Assembly: GCF_038397745.1 (NCBI RefSeq) | Contig: NZ_CP151636.1 | Coordinates: 2,790,001 to 2,854,000, forward strand | Source: Microbacterium sp. LWH11-1.2 | GTDB lineage: Bacteria; Actinomycetota; Actinomycetes; Actinomycetales; Microbacteriaceae | DNA: 64,000 bases | Direction of reading: 5' to 3' | Shown here: in pieces, positions 43,844 through 54,833 of the stretch | How positions within the stretch are numbered: position 1 is the stretch's first letter | How the letters are laid out: each line of letters opens with the position of its first letter | Position numbers and translations under genes: made by a program | The notes under the pieces: generated by a model | Told to the model about the DNA's origin: nothing | Seen by the model: the letters and a program-made list of their open reading frames with translations, nothing else | Databases searched by the model: none

Positions 43844-44948
43844 GAATCACGAGCCCCAGGAGCGGAGTCTGGGCGGACAGACGCCCGAGTCGGTCGAGAA
43901 GATCTACGCCGACGGCGTCGCGATGGTGCAGCTGCTCGGTCCGCAGGACCGGCTGCTGCGCATGCTCGAGAAGGAGCACCGCGACGTGCAGGTCCTCGTG
44001 CGCGGCAACGAGATCACCCTGAGCGGCTCGCGGGAGGCCGTCGACGGAGCCAAGAGCCTCGTCGACGAGCTGCTCGCGATGACCAGGGCGGGTCACGACC
44101 TCGCCCCGAGCGATGTCTCGAACTCGGCGCGGATGCTGCGCCAGGAGGGCGGTCCGCGTCCGAGCGAGGTGCTCGGCGAGGCGATCCTCACGACGCGCGG
44201 CAAGGTCATCCGGCCGAAGACGCTCGGGCAGAAGGAGTACGTCGACGCGATCGAGGAGAACACGATCGTGTTCGGCATCGGTCCGGCCGGAACGGGCAAG
44301 ACCTATCTCGCGATGGCGAAGGCCGTCCAGGCGCTGCAGCGCAAGGAGGTCACCCGCATCATCCTGACCCGGCCTGCCGTCGAGGCGGGGGAGCGGCTCG
44401 GGTTTCTCCCCGGCACGCTCACCGACAAGATCGATCCCTACCTGCGACCGCTGTACGACGCGCTCAACGAGATGATGGACCCCGAGATCGTTCCGCGGCT
44501 CATGGCCACGGGCACGATCGAGGTCGCCCCGCTGGCGTACATGCGCGGTCGCACCCTGAACGACTCGTTCGTGGTGCTCGACGAGGCGCAGAACACCACG
44601 CCGGAGCAGATGAAGATGTTCCTCACCCGTCTCGGCTTCGGCACCCGGATGGTCGTCACGGGCGACATCACCCAGGTCGACCTCCCGCAGGGCTCCTCGG
44701 GCCTCAGGCTCGTCACGCGGGTGCTCGACGGCATCGAGGACATCCACTTCTCCCGACTCACGAGCGCCGACGTCGTGCGTCACTCTCTCGTCGGTCGCAT
44801 CGTCGACGCCTACAGCGAGTATGACGAGAAGCGCACCGCGCAGCGGTTCGAACGCGAGCAGGCAGCGGAGTTCGCCAACCGCGCCGACCGGCGAGGTGCG
44901 CAGCGCCCAGGACCCCGCGACCGGATGCCGAAACGAGGCCTCTCCTGA
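43830..44948 (+). CDS. PhoH-like ATPase
   Basis: A 372-residue cytoplasmic ATPase. A KH-like N-terminal region (about 20-95, [16 protein letters not shown]) is followed by the PhoH core with Walker A GPAGTGKT near 151-158, [15 protein letters not shown] and Walker [11 protein letters not shown]. It is the PhoH type encoded next to ybeY and is probably connected with RNA processing or ribosome quality control. GTG at 43830 overlaps the HIT gene; GTG at 43836 is an alternative. The C-terminal 35 residues are Arg-rich. Confidence 0.93.
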   Translation: MSVPENHEPQERSLGGQTPESVEKIYADGVAMVQLLGPQDRLLRMLEKEHRDVQVLVRGNEITLSGSREAVDGAKSLVDELLAMTRAGHDLAPSDVSNSARMLRQEGGPRPSEVLGEAILTTRGKVIRPKTLGQKEYVDAIEENTIVFGIGPAGTGKTYLAMAKAVQALQRKEVTRIILTRPAVEAGERLGFLPGTLTDKIDPYLRPLYDALNEMMDPEIVPRLMATGTIEVAPLAYMRGRTLNDSFVVLDEAQNTTPEQMKMFLTRLGFGTRMVVTGDITQVDLPQGSSGLRLVTRVLDGIEDIHFSRLTSADVVRHSLVGRIVDAYSEYDEKRTAQRFEREQAAEFANRADRRGAQRPGPRDRMPKRGLS

Positions 44949-44964
44949 TGAAACGAGCACAGGC

Positions 44965-45423
44965 ATGATCGAGATCAACAACGAGTCGGCGATCGACGTC
45001 GACGAGACCGTGCTCCAGCGGCTGACCGACTTCAACCTCGCCCAGCTGCATGTCAGCCCCGACGCCGAGGTCGCGATCGTCCTCGTCGACGAGGGCGCCA
45101 TGGAGGCGCTCCATGTGCAGTGGATGGACGAGCCGGGACCCACCGACGTGCTCAGCTTCCCGATGGACGAGCTGCGCCCCGGAACCGAGGACCGCCCGAC
45201 CGCTCCCGGGCTGCTCGGCGACATCGTGCTCTGCCCGCAGGTCGCGGAGACCCAGGCGCAGGCGGCCGGCCACACCCTGATGGACGAGCTCATCCTGCTC
45301 ACCACTCATGGGCTGCTCCACCTGCTGGGGTTCGACCACGCCGAGCCCGACGAGGAGCGTGAGATGTTCGGACTGCAGAAGGAGCTCATCCAAGGCTTCG
45401 CCGCGGCCGAACGCCGCCGATGA
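44965..45423 (+). CDS. ybeY: Endoribonuclease YbeY
   Basis: A 152-residue metal-dependent RNase that acts in 16S rRNA 3'-end maturation and 70S quality control. The zinc motif [11 protein letters not shown] and the upstream [10 protein letters not shown] strand are present, as is [12 protein letters not shown] at 44965 gives the usual length; it has no strong ribosome site and lies 17 bases after the phoH-like stop. The next gene overlaps by four bases. Confidence 0.95.
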   Translation: MIEINNESAIDVDETVLQRLTDFNLAQLHVSPDAEVAIVLVDEGAMEALHVQWMDEPGPTDVLSFPMDELRPGTEDRPTAPGLLGDIVLCPQVAETQAQAAGHTLMDELILLTTHGLLHLLGFDHAEPDEEREMFGLQKELIQGFAAAERRR

Positions 45424-46715
45424 CAGCGACTCTCCTGCTCATCGCCGCCGTGCTCCTGGTGGCGTTCGGCGGCCTGATGTCGGCCATCGATGCCGCCTAC
45501 GGCGTCGCCTCGCGTGCGAACCTCGCCGACATGGCGACAGAAGGACGGCGGGCGAAGGCCCTGGGCCGCATCGCCTCCGATCTCGACGCGCACGTCAACG
45601 CGGTCGCCTTCATCCGCGTCCTGGCCGAGGTCACGGCCGCGGTGCTCGTGACCGTGGCGTTCACGATCCTCATCGAGAACAACTGGTGGGCGATGCTCGC
45701 CGCCGCTCTGCTGATGACAGCGATCACGTTCGTCCTCGTCGGCGCCAGCCCGAGGTCGTTCGGGCGGCAGCACGCCGAAGGCATGATCCGCGGCACCGCG
45801 TCGATCGTGCGCGGCCTGCGCATCTTCCTCGGCCCTCTCGCGCAGGCGCTCGTCGTGCTGGGCAACCGGGTCACCCCCGGCACCGGGCGCAGCTCGTTCA
45901 CGAGCGAGGACCAGCTGCTCAGCATGGTCGACGAGGCGGCGTCCAACGACCTCATCGAAGAGGATGACCGCGATCTCATCCACTCGGTGTTCGACTTCAC
46001 CGATCAGTTCGTCCGCGCCGTGATGGTGCCGCGTACCGAGATGGTGACCGTCGATGCGACCGCCACCACCGACGAAGCCATGTCGCTCTTCCTGAACCGC
46101 GGCGTCTCGCGGATGCCGGTGGTGGACGACGACGCCGATGACGTCGTCGGGGTGCTGTATCTCAAGGATCTGGTGCAGTTCGCGTACCGCGACGACAGCG
46201 CCTGGCGCGCGGCATCCATCCGTCCCATCGCCCGCCCCGCCACCTTCGTGCCTGAGTCGATGCGCGCGGAGACGCTCCTGCAGCAGATGAAGCGCGATGC
46301 CGTCCACGTCTGCCTGGTGATCGACGAGCACGGCGGCATCTCGGGACTCGTGACGCTCGAGGATCTGATCGAGGAGCTCGTCGGGGAGATCTCCGACGAG
46401 TACGATCAGGTATCCGCCGAGTTCGTCGATCTCGGCGATGGCCGGTACCGTGTGAGCGCCCGGCTCTCGCTCGAGGACGTCGGAGATCTCTTCGGCCTCG
46501 AACTCGAGGACGAGGACGTCGACTCGATCGGCGGTCTGCTCGGCAAGGCCCTGGGCCAGGTGCCGCAGCCCGGCGCGACCGCGACGGTCTCGGGGCTCGC
46601 GCTCACCGGTGGAGCATCGCGCGGCCGCGGTCGAGGAATCGCCACGGTCTTCGTGGAACGCACGGCGACGGAGCCCGACGCTTCGCAGGACGAGGGAGAA
46701 CGACACGATGACTGA
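45420..46715 (+). CDS. Hemolysin/CorC-type CBS-domain membrane protein
   Basis: A 431-residue protein with an N-terminal CNNM/DUF21-like membrane part (helices at about 3-25, 58-80 and 85-105), two CBS domains (about 200-320, [19 protein letters not shown] and the [19 protein letters not shown] segment) and a C-terminal CorC_HlyC domain (about 335-415). These proteins are linked to magnesium or divalent-cation efflux. Fixed neighbour of ybeY and era; ATGA overlap with ybeY, and its stop lies past the era ATG by eight bases. Confidence 0.92.
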   Translation: MTATLLLIAAVLLVAFGGLMSAIDAAYGVASRANLADMATEGRRAKALGRIASDLDAHVNAVAFIRVLAEVTAAVLVTVAFTILIENNWWAMLAAALLMTAITFVLVGASPRSFGRQHAEGMIRGTASIVRGLRIFLGPLAQALVVLGNRVTPGTGRSSFTSEDQLLSMVDEAASNDLIEEDDRDLIHSVFDFTDQFVRAVMVPRTEMVTVDATATTDEAMSLFLNRGVSRMPVVDDDADDVVGVLYLKDLVQFAYRDDSAWRAASIRPIARPATFVPESMRAETLLQQMKRDAVHVCLVIDEHGGISGLVTLEDLIEELVGEISDEYDQVSAEFVDLGDGRYRVSARLSLEDVGDLFGLELEDEDVDSIGGLLGKALGQVPQPGATATVSGLALTGGASRGRGRGIATVFVERTATEPDASQDEGERHDD

Positions 46716-47604
46716 GAACACCCGAAGCGGGTTCGTGACCTTCGTCGGTCGACCGAACGTGGGCAAGTCCACGCTGACGAACGCGCTCGTCGGCGAGAAG
46801 ATCGCCATCACCAGCGAGAAGCCGCAGACCACCCGTCGGGCCATCCGCGGCATCGTGAACCGTCCGGAGGGCCAGCTCGTCATCGTGGACACCCCCGGCA
46901 TCCACAAGCCGCGCACGCTGCTCGGCGAACGTCTCAACGATCTCGTAGACCAGGTGCTCGGCGACGTCGACGTCATCGGCTTCTGCGTGCCGGCGACTGA
47001 GAAGGTCGGCCCGGGCGACCGCCGCATCGCCGCGTCCCTCGACGGATACGCGCGGGCGAAGAAGATCGCGATCGTCACGAAGACGGATGCCGCGGGTCGG
47101 GACGAGATCACCGAGCGGCTGATGGAGGTCGATGCCCTCCGCGAGGACTGGGCCGCCGTCATCCCGCTCTCCGCACTGACGCGGGACCAGCTCGAGGTGC
47201 TCGCCGACGAGGTGCTGAGCCTCATGCCGAAGGGCCCTGCGCTCTATCCGGAGGGCATCACCACGGATGAATCGCAGGAGGACCGCATCGCCGAGATGAT
47301 CCGCGAGGCGGCTCTGGACGGCGTGCGGGACGAGCTGCCGCACTCCATCGCTGTCGTGATCGATGACATCGCGCCCCGAGAGGGCACCGACCTGACCGAC
47401 GTGCACGCCTCGATCGTGGTCGAGCGCGACAGCCAGAAGGCCATCATCATTGGACACAAGGGCAAGCGTCTCAGTGACGTCGGTGCGCGTGCCCGCAAGG
47501 GCATCGAGGCGCTGCTCGGCACCCGCGTCTTCCTCGGGCTGCACGTCAAGGTCGCCAAGGAATGGCAGCGCGACCCGAAGCAGCTCGGCCGGCTCGGGTT
47601 CTGA
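46708..47604 (+). CDS. era: GTPase Era
   Basis: A 298-residue GTPase that assists 30S assembly by binding the 3' end of 16S rRNA. G1 is GRPNVGKS (14-21), the effector loop contains KPQTTRRAI, G3 is DTPG, and the C-terminal KH domain includes KAIIIGHKGKRLSDVG. ATG at 46708 follows GGGAGAACGAC and overlaps the CBS-protein gene. In related genomes leuA or recO follows soon after; here a block of other genes intervenes. Confidence 0.96.
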   Translation: MTENTRSGFVTFVGRPNVGKSTLTNALVGEKIAITSEKPQTTRRAIRGIVNRPEGQLVIVDTPGIHKPRTLLGERLNDLVDQVLGDVDVIGFCVPATEKVGPGDRRIAASLDGYARAKKIAIVTKTDAAGRDEITERLMEVDALREDWAAVIPLSALTRDQLEVLADEVLSLMPKGPALYPEGITTDESQEDRIAEMIREAALDGVRDELPHSIAVVIDDIAPREGTDLTDVHASIVVERDSQKAIIIGHKGKRLSDVGARARKGIEALLGTRVFLGLHVKVAKEWQRDPKQLGRLGF

Positions 47605-47658
47605 CATGAGGACCGGCGACACGTCGAGGGCGGCGGGCAGGCCGCCGACCCCGCGGGC

Positions 47659-48186
47659 ATGAACGGGCGCAGCCCGGACCCGGAAGCGCTGCGGAACGAG
47701 GTCTTCACACGCGTCTTCGACGACCACTGGGCGTCGGTGCGTCACCACATCGAGTGCGTCGTCGCTGACGACGCCGAGGTGGCGGAGATCGTCTCCGAGG
47801 TGTTCCTCCTGGCCTGGTCGCGGCTCAAGCCGACGCGGCCGATGGGCCGCGTGTGGCTGCTGCGGGCGGCCGAGCGGCGCCTGCGCGCTCGGTCGGGGCG
47901 CGCCCTCACGCTGCACACCGCGCTCGATGCGGTGCACATCGGAGTCACCGGCGATTCGGCGCCTCCTGGGCGCGTCGGTCAGGCCGAGGTCGTGCGAGCT
48001 CTGGGTGTCCTCACCTCCAGGGAACGGCGTATCATCATGCTCACGTACTGGGATGGGCTCGCGGAGGGGGAGATCGCGGAGCTGTTGCGCGGTTCTGAGT
48101 CCCGGGTGCGGAGAACACTTCGCCGAGCGCAGGATCGTCTGCGCGCGGAGCTGGGCCTGGAGGGGGTGACATCCGGTGACGACTGA
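47659..48186 (+). CDS. ECF-like RNA polymerase sigma factor
   Basis: A 175-residue protein with a sigma-70 region 2 (FTRVFDDHWASVRHHIECVV then AEIVSEVFLLAWSRL, as in ECF factors) and region 4 (ALGVLTSRERRIIMLTYWDGLAEGEIAELL followed by ESRVRRTLRRAQDRLR helix-turn-helix). The linker is short. The next gene, a membrane protein, overlaps by 11 bases, the usual setting for a sigma factor and its antagonist or partner. Target promoters are unknown; the operon itself is a candidate. Confidence 0.88.
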   Translation: MNGRSPDPEALRNEVFTRVFDDHWASVRHHIECVVADDAEVAEIVSEVFLLAWSRLKPTRPMGRVWLLRAAERRLRARSGRALTLHTALDAVHIGVTGDSAPPGRVGQAEVVRALGVLTSRERRIIMLTYWDGLAEGEIAELLRGSESRVRRTLRRAQDRLRAELGLEGVTSGDD

Positions 48187-49162
48187 GAACTCGGTGCTCG
48201 AGAGGGCGTTGAGCGACGCCGATCCCGGGCGCACCCCGCGCGATGCCGTCCCTGACGCGAAGGCCATCGCGACCCGCGACCGCATCCTCCGTTCGACGGA
48301 GGCGCCGAAGAAGCGCCGTCGTGCGCGCGCTCTGTGCTGGGCGTCGGGGGTCGTCGCTGTCGCGACGGCCGCGGTCGTCGCCTTCGCGATGATCACGCCG
48401 CAAGTGGCCGCGGTCGCGGGCACGCCCGCTCCGCTGGACTTCGAGGGGGAGTCCACGGTGGCCGACATCGTCGAGGAGGCGCACACCGCCCTCGCCACGT
48501 CGGAGGGCCCTTCCGAGGCGGTGCGAACGGTCCGGACGGCGTCGTGGGGCTTCGCGGTCGAGGTCGGCAAGAAGGAGACGAAGGTCGTTCCGAAGCTCTC
48601 GACTCTGACGTGGGAGCCCGACGGCTCAGGGCGGATGACGATCATCGCGGGCGTCCCCTACGACCCCGCGGATGCCGTGGCCAACAGCACGGCCGAGGTG
48701 ACCAGCAGCGGTGAGGTCGTCACTGATCTCATCATGGAACCCGGCGACTTCACGACACCGTGGACGACCGTCCCTGCTGCCGACGGTGCTGACATGTCCG
48801 CGATGCTCCGCGCTCTCGGCATGCCAGACGATCCCACCGCCTTCGATGTGGAGACCGCGTTCACGTCGGCCCTCCAGCAGTGGACGCTGACGAACGCGCA
48901 GCACGCCGAGCTTCTCTCTCTTCTGGAGGAGGCCGGCGACGGCGTCGCACTCGGCACCTCAACGGATCGTCTCGGACGACCGGTAGCGGGCATCCGCGTG
49001 CAATCTCCCGACGGGGCCGCGAGTGACCTCATCCTGATCTCGCGTGAGACGGGCCGGATCGTCGGGGTCGAACGCACCGTGCTGATCGCGGACGAGGTGT
49101 TCGACGCAGGGGCGATCATCTCCTACGAGATGTGGGATGTCACGGAAGGAACCATCGAATGA
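48176..49162 (+). CDS. Membrane protein paired with the ECF sigma factor (CU044_5270-like)
   Basis: A 328-residue protein: about 50 cytoplasmic residues rich in charge, one membrane helix (about 53-75), and a large extracytoplasmic part with no cysteines except one in the helix. The layout and position resemble the CU044_5270-type proteins often found next to ECF sigma factors in actinobacteria. It may bind and restrain the sigma factor at the membrane, but no zinc-finger anti-sigma motif (HxxxCxxC) is present, so this is inferred. GTG at 48176 overlaps the sigma gene; its stop overlaps the next ATG (ATGA). Confidence 0.7.
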   Translation: MTTENSVLERALSDADPGRTPRDAVPDAKAIATRDRILRSTEAPKKRRRARALCWASGVVAVATAAVVAFAMITPQVAAVAGTPAPLDFEGESTVADIVEEAHTALATSEGPSEAVRTVRTASWGFAVEVGKKETKVVPKLSTLTWEPDGSGRMTIIAGVPYDPADAVANSTAEVTSSGEVVTDLIMEPGDFTTPWTTVPAADGADMSAMLRALGMPDDPTAFDVETAFTSALQQWTLTNAQHAELLSLLEEAGDGVALGTSTDRLGRPVAGIRVQSPDGAASDLILISRETGRIVGVERTVLIADEVFDAGAIISYEMWDVTEGTIE

Positions 49163-49638
49163 CGCGTGCGACCTCGGCCCTTCTCGCGGGTCTCGTCGGA
49201 ATCCTCCTCGCGATGACCTCGGCGCCGGCCTTCGCGGCTCCGTCCGACGATGCCGAGCCGGATCCGCAGATCACGGCGATGCTCGAAGAGGTTCCCGGAG
49301 GTGTCCTCATCGATTCGAGGCACGCGGTGTGGCCGGAGCTCGCGATGGAGCTGACCGTCCATGCGGACAAGGGGCGGTCCGCCCGTTCGGTCGGCAGCTG
49401 CGCGACGAACAGCATCTGCGTGTACAACGGCTTGTCGCTGGGGGGCACGAGCACCTTGACGTTCGGCACCTGCGGCAATCACACCATTCCGTCGACGTTC
49501 TCGGCGAAGTCGCTGGCGAACGCCCGCACCTCGGGCTACGTGCAGGCGCGCAACGGATCGGCGGTCGTCGCGACCGTGTATGCCGGGAACTGGGCCAACA
49601 TCTCCGGAGGCGCCACGAGCCTCCGGTGCTACCTCTGA
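49159..49638 (+). CDS. Secreted small cysteine-containing protein, I36-inhibitor/crystallin-like
   Basis: A 159-residue secreted protein. Signal peptide at 1-26 (hydrophobic GLVGILLAMTSAPAFA, likely cleavage after AFA). The mature part has four cysteines (CATNSIC, CG and a C-terminal CYL) that could form two disulphides. ICVYNGLSLGG resembles the CLYxNxNFGG repeat of peptidase-inhibitor family I36 and of beta-gamma-crystallin-like proteins; the match is weak. Coupled by ATGA overlap to the sigma-associated membrane protein, so it is a plausible output of that system. Could also be a surface or toxin-like protein. Confidence 0.65.
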   Translation: MTRATSALLAGLVGILLAMTSAPAFAAPSDDAEPDPQITAMLEEVPGGVLIDSRHAVWPELAMELTVHADKGRSARSVGSCATNSICVYNGLSLGGTSTLTFGTCGNHTIPSTFSAKSLANARTSGYVQARNGSAVVATVYAGNWANISGGATSLRCYL

Positions 49639-49646
49639 GGACGAGC

Positions 49647-50588
49647 ATGGCATCGCAGTGGATCGCCCGGACCCCTGGTCCGCCGGAGGGGTGGGACTTG
49701 GTCGGCTACGAGCCGCCCGCTCCTCGCGCCGGTGAGGTCACGATCCGGGTGCGTGCGGCCGGCGTGAACCCGGCCGATGCGAAGCACGTCGCGGCCCCGC
49801 GGGGCGGAGTCGAATTCCCGGTGGCCATCGGATACGAGGTCTCGGGCGAGCTGATCGCGATCGGTCCGAACACCTCGATCGGATCGGGCGCCGCCGCCAT
49901 CGGAGACGAGGTCGTCGCGTTCCGCGTGGGCGGCGGATACTCGACGGAACTCACCGTGCCCGCGGAGAAGGTGTTCGCCAAGCCCACGACGCTGACGCAC
50001 CCCGAGGCGGCGAACCTCCTCCTCGTCGGCACCACCGCGGCCGAGATGCTCGCGGTCACCGGTGCCGCTCCGGGTGAGACGATCCTGCTCCACGGTGCCT
50101 CGGGCGCCGTCGGCCTCAGCGTGCTGCAGCAGGCGCGGCTGCGCGGCATCCGTGTGATCGGCACCGCCAGTGAGAGCCGCTTCGACGAGGTGCGCCGCTT
50201 CGGGGGAATCCCTGTCCGCTACGGCACGGGCCTCTCCGATCGGGTGCGTGACGCGGCGGATGGTCCGATCGCCGCCGCGCTCGATGCCGTCGGCACGGAC
50301 GAGGCCGTGGATGTCTCGCTCGCACTCGTCGCCGACCGTCGGCGCATCGTCACGATCGCCGCGTTCGGACGCGCGGAAGCCGACGACATCCTGGCCATCG
50401 CCGGGTCCATGCCGGCCAGCACGCGGTTCCGCGACGAGGTGCGCGGCGAGCTCGTCGCCCTAGCGCAGAACGGTGACCTCGTCGTGCCGATGGCGCGGAA
50501 CTTCGCGCTGGACCAGGCACCCGAGGCGCATCGCCTCCTCGCGACCGGTCACCCCGGTGGCAAGCTCGCGTTGATCCCGGACGCCTGA
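49647..50588 (+). CDS. Quinone oxidoreductase-like MDR protein
   Basis: A 313-residue zinc-free medium-chain dehydrogenase of the quinone oxidoreductase group. N-terminal GroES-like domain with AAGVNPADAK and GYEVSGEL; cofactor domain with LHGASGAVGLSVLQQA (NADPH loop, the usual GxxGxxG replaced by GASGAVG). No structural or catalytic zinc cysteines. Probably reduces quinones or enones with NADPH. Starts nine bases after the secreted protein gene, so co-transcription is possible. An odd palindrome lies beyond its stop. Confidence 0.88.
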   Translation: MASQWIARTPGPPEGWDLVGYEPPAPRAGEVTIRVRAAGVNPADAKHVAAPRGGVEFPVAIGYEVSGELIAIGPNTSIGSGAAAIGDEVVAFRVGGGYSTELTVPAEKVFAKPTTLTHPEAANLLLVGTTAAEMLAVTGAAPGETILLHGASGAVGLSVLQQARLRGIRVIGTASESRFDEVRRFGGIPVRYGTGLSDRVRDAADGPIAAALDAVGTDEAVDVSLALVADRRRIVTIAAFGRAEADDILAIAGSMPASTRFRDEVRGELVALAQNGDLVVPMARNFALDQAPEAHRLLATGHPGGKLALIPDA

Positions 50589-50602
50589 GGCCCCTGTTCG
50601 GA

Positions 50603-50618
50603 GCGACTCGCGAGTCGC
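50603..50618. repeat. 16-base perfect palindrome between convergent genes
   Basis: GCGACTCGCGAGTCGC is self-complementary, in the gap between the oxidoreductase gene and the convergent lipoprotein gene. It may form part of a weak terminator; no role can be assigned. Confidence 0.4.
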
Positions 50619-50660
50619 CCGCGGCGAGAAAGTCGGTGATCGCACAGGCTCCGGCGACGG

Positions 50661-51308
50661 TCAGTCGATCTCGCGGAGCGACGACGTCACGATCACCACG
50701 TCGTCGCCGAACTCGGCGTCCGCGGCATCCTGAATCGTGCCGTCGTCCCACACGACCTGCAGCCAGAGGTAGCCGCGGTCGGCGCCCACGGTCAGGGCGT
50801 CGCGTCCGAGTCGGGCGGAGATGTCGTCTTGGATCCGGGTGAGGTCGACCTCGGCCGTCGTGCCCTCCGTGCCGCCGGCCGGATCCTCCGGCGCGACCGG
50901 ATCGTATAGAGCGAGCATGATCGGCGGATCCGTGTTCGTCAGCCGCGTCCCGTCGTAGGTCGCGTAGACCGCATACGCGCCCCACGTCGTCTCACCGCTG
51001 GTCTCGCTGCCCTCGAGGCCGTCCCAGGACCAGCCCTCGAGCGGGACACCGCTGCACTGCGGCGGGTAGGACTCCATGATCGCGCCCAGACACAGCTGCA
51101 CGTCGCCCGCGACATCCAGAACGGTGCCGACGCCGATCACGCGTCCCTGCGGAAGGCCGGGCGTGACGTTCTCGAGGCGCTGGTCTGACGGGATCGCGGT
51201 GTTCGTCGGGGCGGGGGAGCCGCCGGGGCTGTTCGCGCAGGCGCCGAGAACGAGGACTCCGAAGACGGATGCCGTCGCGAGAAGCCTGCGACGCTGCGAT
51301 GTGCTCAT
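50661..51308 (-). CDS. Predicted lipoprotein of unknown function
   Basis: A 215-residue exported protein. N-terminal Arg-rich segment, hydrophobic core and lipobox LGAC (Cys at about 24), followed by a Ser/Pro/Thr-rich linker. The mature part has two cysteines (VQLCLGA and PPQCSG) and an acidic C-terminal half containing VEDLTRIQ-like helices. No family is recognised. Reads away from leuA; GGGGAG precedes its ATG. Confidence 0.72.
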   Translation of the reverse strand: MSTSQRRRLLATASVFGVLVLGACANSPGGSPAPTNTAIPSDQRLENVTPGLPQGRVIGVGTVLDVAGDVQLCLGAIMESYPPQCSGVPLEGWSWDGLEGSETSGETTWGAYAVYATYDGTRLTNTDPPIMLALYDPVAPEDPAGGTEGTTAEVDLTRIQDDISARLGRDALTVGADRGYLWLQVVWDDGTIQDAADAEFGDDVVIVTSSLREID

Positions 51309-51373
51309 ACTCCCCAGTGTCGCGCCCGCCGGGATCGTCTCACGACCGTCGAACGCGACCGGAGCTTCCCTGC

Positions 51374-51379
51374 TAGCAT
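51374..51379 (+). promoter_or_regulatory. -10 box of the leuA leader promoter
   Basis: TAGCAT ends six bases before the leader-peptide ATG at 51386, so the leader mRNA would begin at or next to that ATG. No convincing -35 box is seen. Confidence 0.5.
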
Positions 51380-51385
51380 GGCCGC

Positions 51386-51416
51386 ATGCCTTTCGGCGGT
51401 CTGCTTCTTCTTAGCT

Positions 51417-51433
<17 letters not shown>
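51386..51433 (+). CDS. leuA leader peptide (leucine attenuation)
   Basis: A 15-codon ORF, MPFGGLLLLSCRDES, with four consecutive leucine codons CTG-CTT-CTT-CTT at 51401-51412. CTT is rare in this GC-rich genome, which should make the ribosome sensitive to leucine supply. A perfect 11-base-pair hairpin begins inside its last codons, and leuA starts 70 bases after its stop. This is the arrangement of ribosome-mediated attenuation; regulation by leucine is inferred from these features. Confidence 0.72.
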
Positions 51434-53257
<1,824 letters not shown>

Positions 53258-53282
53258 AGTCCGTCGCTGCCCTGACCCACTT

Positions 53283-53338
53283 GGGTCGCTGAGCTTGTCG
53301 AAGCGTGCCTACGGGCCCTTCGACAAGCTCAGGGACCC
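53283..53338. repeat. REP-like palindromic repeat, copy 3; also a likely terminator
   Basis: Arm 1 (53283-53303) and arm 2 (53318-53338) are complementary over 21 bases with one mismatch; arm 2 reads CTTCGACAAGCTCAGGG and continues into flanking GACCC/GGGTC complementarity, so the whole structure extends to about 53272-53347. It lies between convergent leuA and the TRIC-type gene. Its core matches the repeats at 28690 and 37001. Confidence 0.75.
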
Positions 53339-53362
53339 AGGGGTCGGGGTGCGGCGTCGCGC

Positions 53363-54055
53363 TCAGTCACGCGGCTTCACGATTGGGATCGCTCCCGTCT
53401 CGGCGGCGACCTTGCGGCGGTAGATGCGTCGCTGCTCCGGGAGCGAGACGTCGAAGCTCACCGCCAGCACACGGATCACGGCGGTGACGACGATGCCGAT
53501 GATCGCGGCGAGGGTGATCGACATGCCGAAGCCGTTCGCGATCACGATGAACGTGCAGCCGGCGCCGGCGGCGACGGCATAGAGCGAGCCGACGTGCATG
53601 ATCGCGGTCGGCAGGCCCATCAGCATGTCGCGCAGCACGCTGCCGCCCACTGCGGCGCAGACGCCGATGAAGACGGCGGGCACCTCGGGGATCCCGAAAG
53701 CCAGAGCCTTGCTCGTCCCGAACGCGCCGAACATCCCGATCACGACGGCATCGAGCACGACGATCACGGTGTTCAGGCGGCTGAAGAGTCCCGCGAGGAG
53801 CATTCCGAAGAGAGCGGCACCGGCGGCCGTGACGAGATACCACTGATTCTGCAGGGTGGCGGGCGTCTGACCGAGCAGGATGTCGCGGATCAGACCGCCG
53901 CCCATGCCGATCATGATGCCGATGATCGCCACGCCCAGCCAGTCCAGTCGGCGCTGCCCCTGGAACCCGGAGGCGAACAGCGCGCCCTGCACCCCACCGA
54001 GGCCGACGCCGAGGAGGTCCGCCCACAGCGGAATGGTGAAGAGCGGTTCGGTCAC
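53363..54055 (-). CDS. TRIC-type (UPF0126/YicG) cation channel protein
   Basis: A 230-residue membrane protein with two repeated halves of three helices each, each half starting with a glycine-rich GGxxRDxL pattern ([16 protein letters not shown] and [13 protein letters not shown]). This duplicate arrangement defines the bacterial TRIC/UPF0126 family, potassium-permeable trimeric channels. GTG at 54055 gives the usual N-terminus ([15 protein letters not shown]); upstream in-frame ATG codons would add Arg-rich residues. Convergent with leuA over a REP-like hairpin. Confidence 0.9.
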   Translation of the reverse strand: MTEPLFTIPLWADLLGVGLGGVQGALFASGFQGQRRLDWLGVAIIGIMIGMGGGLIRDILLGQTPATLQNQWYLVTAAGAALFGMLLAGLFSRLNTVIVVLDAVVIGMFGAFGTSKALAFGIPEVPAVFIGVCAAVGGSVLRDMLMGLPTAIMHVGSLYAVAAGAGCTFIVIANGFGMSITLAAIIGIVVTAVIRVLAVSFDVSLPEQRRIYRRKVAAETGAIPIVKPRD

Positions 54056-54077
54056 CCGTCCATTCTCGCGCACGGAG

Positions 54078-54083
54078 GATAAT
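54078..54083 (+). promoter_or_regulatory. -10 box (or ribosome site) before recO
   Basis: GATAAT ends six bases before the GTG at 54090. It overlaps GGAGG (54074-54078), so either a leaderless promoter or a normal ribosome site could operate here. Confidence 0.4.
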
Positions 54084-54089
54084 CGACGT

Positions 54090-54833
54090 GTGCCCACCTA
54101 CCGAGACGAAGTGGTGATCCTGCGCACCCACAAGCTGGGTGAGGCCGATCGCATCGTCACCATGCTGTCGCGGCGGCATGGCAAGGTCCGTGCGGTGGCG
54201 AAGGGCGTGCGACGCACGTCGTCGAAGTTCGGCTCCCGGCTCGAGCCCTTCATGGTCGCCGATGTGCAGCTCTATCAGGGCCGCTCGCTCGACATCGTGC
54301 AGCAGGCGGAATCGCTCGGCTCCTACGGCACCGACATCGCCGCACACTACGACCGCTTCACCTCGGCCAACGCGATGGTCGAGACCGCCGACCGCCTGAG
54401 CGATTCCGAGGCGACGCCCGAGCAGTACCTGCTCCTCGTCGGCGGTCTGCGCGCGCTCTCGCGGGGCGAGCACGTGCCGCGCAGCATCCTGGACTCGTAT
54501 CTGCTGCGCGTGATGTCTCTCTCCGGATGGGCGCCCTCGCTCGACGACTGCGCCCGCTGTGCGGCGCCCGGACCGCACAGCACGTTCGTCGCCCAGCTGG
54601 GCGGCCTGGTGTGCGTGAACGATGCGCCGGCCGGAAGCCCGCGCATCGCCGAACGCACCCTCGAACTGCTCCGCGCCCTGATCAGGGGTGACTGGGGGTT
54701 CATCGACGCGGCATCTCCCGCCGAGTCGGCTGCCGCAGCCGGGCTCGTCGGAGCCTATGCCCAGTGGCACCTGGAGCGCGGCATCCGCTCGCTCTCGCAC
54801 GTTTCCGACATCCGAGGAGAAGGAGCACGGTGA
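54090..54833 (+). CDS. recO: DNA repair protein RecO
   Basis: A 247-residue recombination mediator that loads RecA together with RecFR. N-terminal OB fold ([47 protein letters not shown]), then a helical domain with a cysteine cluster (CARCAAPG, then a later Cys in GGLVC) that binds zinc. GTG at 54090 is favoured by GGAGG just upstream. ATGA-type overlap with uppS; recO-uppS pairing is usual in actinobacteria. Confidence 0.94.
   Translation: MPTYRDEVVILRTHKLGEADRIVTMLSRRHGKVRAVAKGVRRTSSKFGSRLEPFMVADVQLYQGRSLDIVQQAESLGSYGTDIAAHYDRFTSANAMVETADRLSDSEATPEQYLLLVGGLRALSRGEHVPRSILDSYLLRVMSLSGWAPSLDDCARCAAPGPHSTFVAQLGGLVCVNDAPAGSPRIAERTLELLRALIRGDWGFIDAASPAESAAAAGLVGAYAQWHLERGIRSLSHVSDIRGEGAR

Noticed and set aside
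50603..50618. Phage or integron attachment site
   Set aside because: It is only a 16-base palindrome with no duplicate, no integrase and no tRNA next to it.
47659..51308. Phage defence island between era and leuA
   Set aside because: No nuclease, helicase, toxin or restriction-type domain is present; the genes look regulatory, secreted or metabolic.
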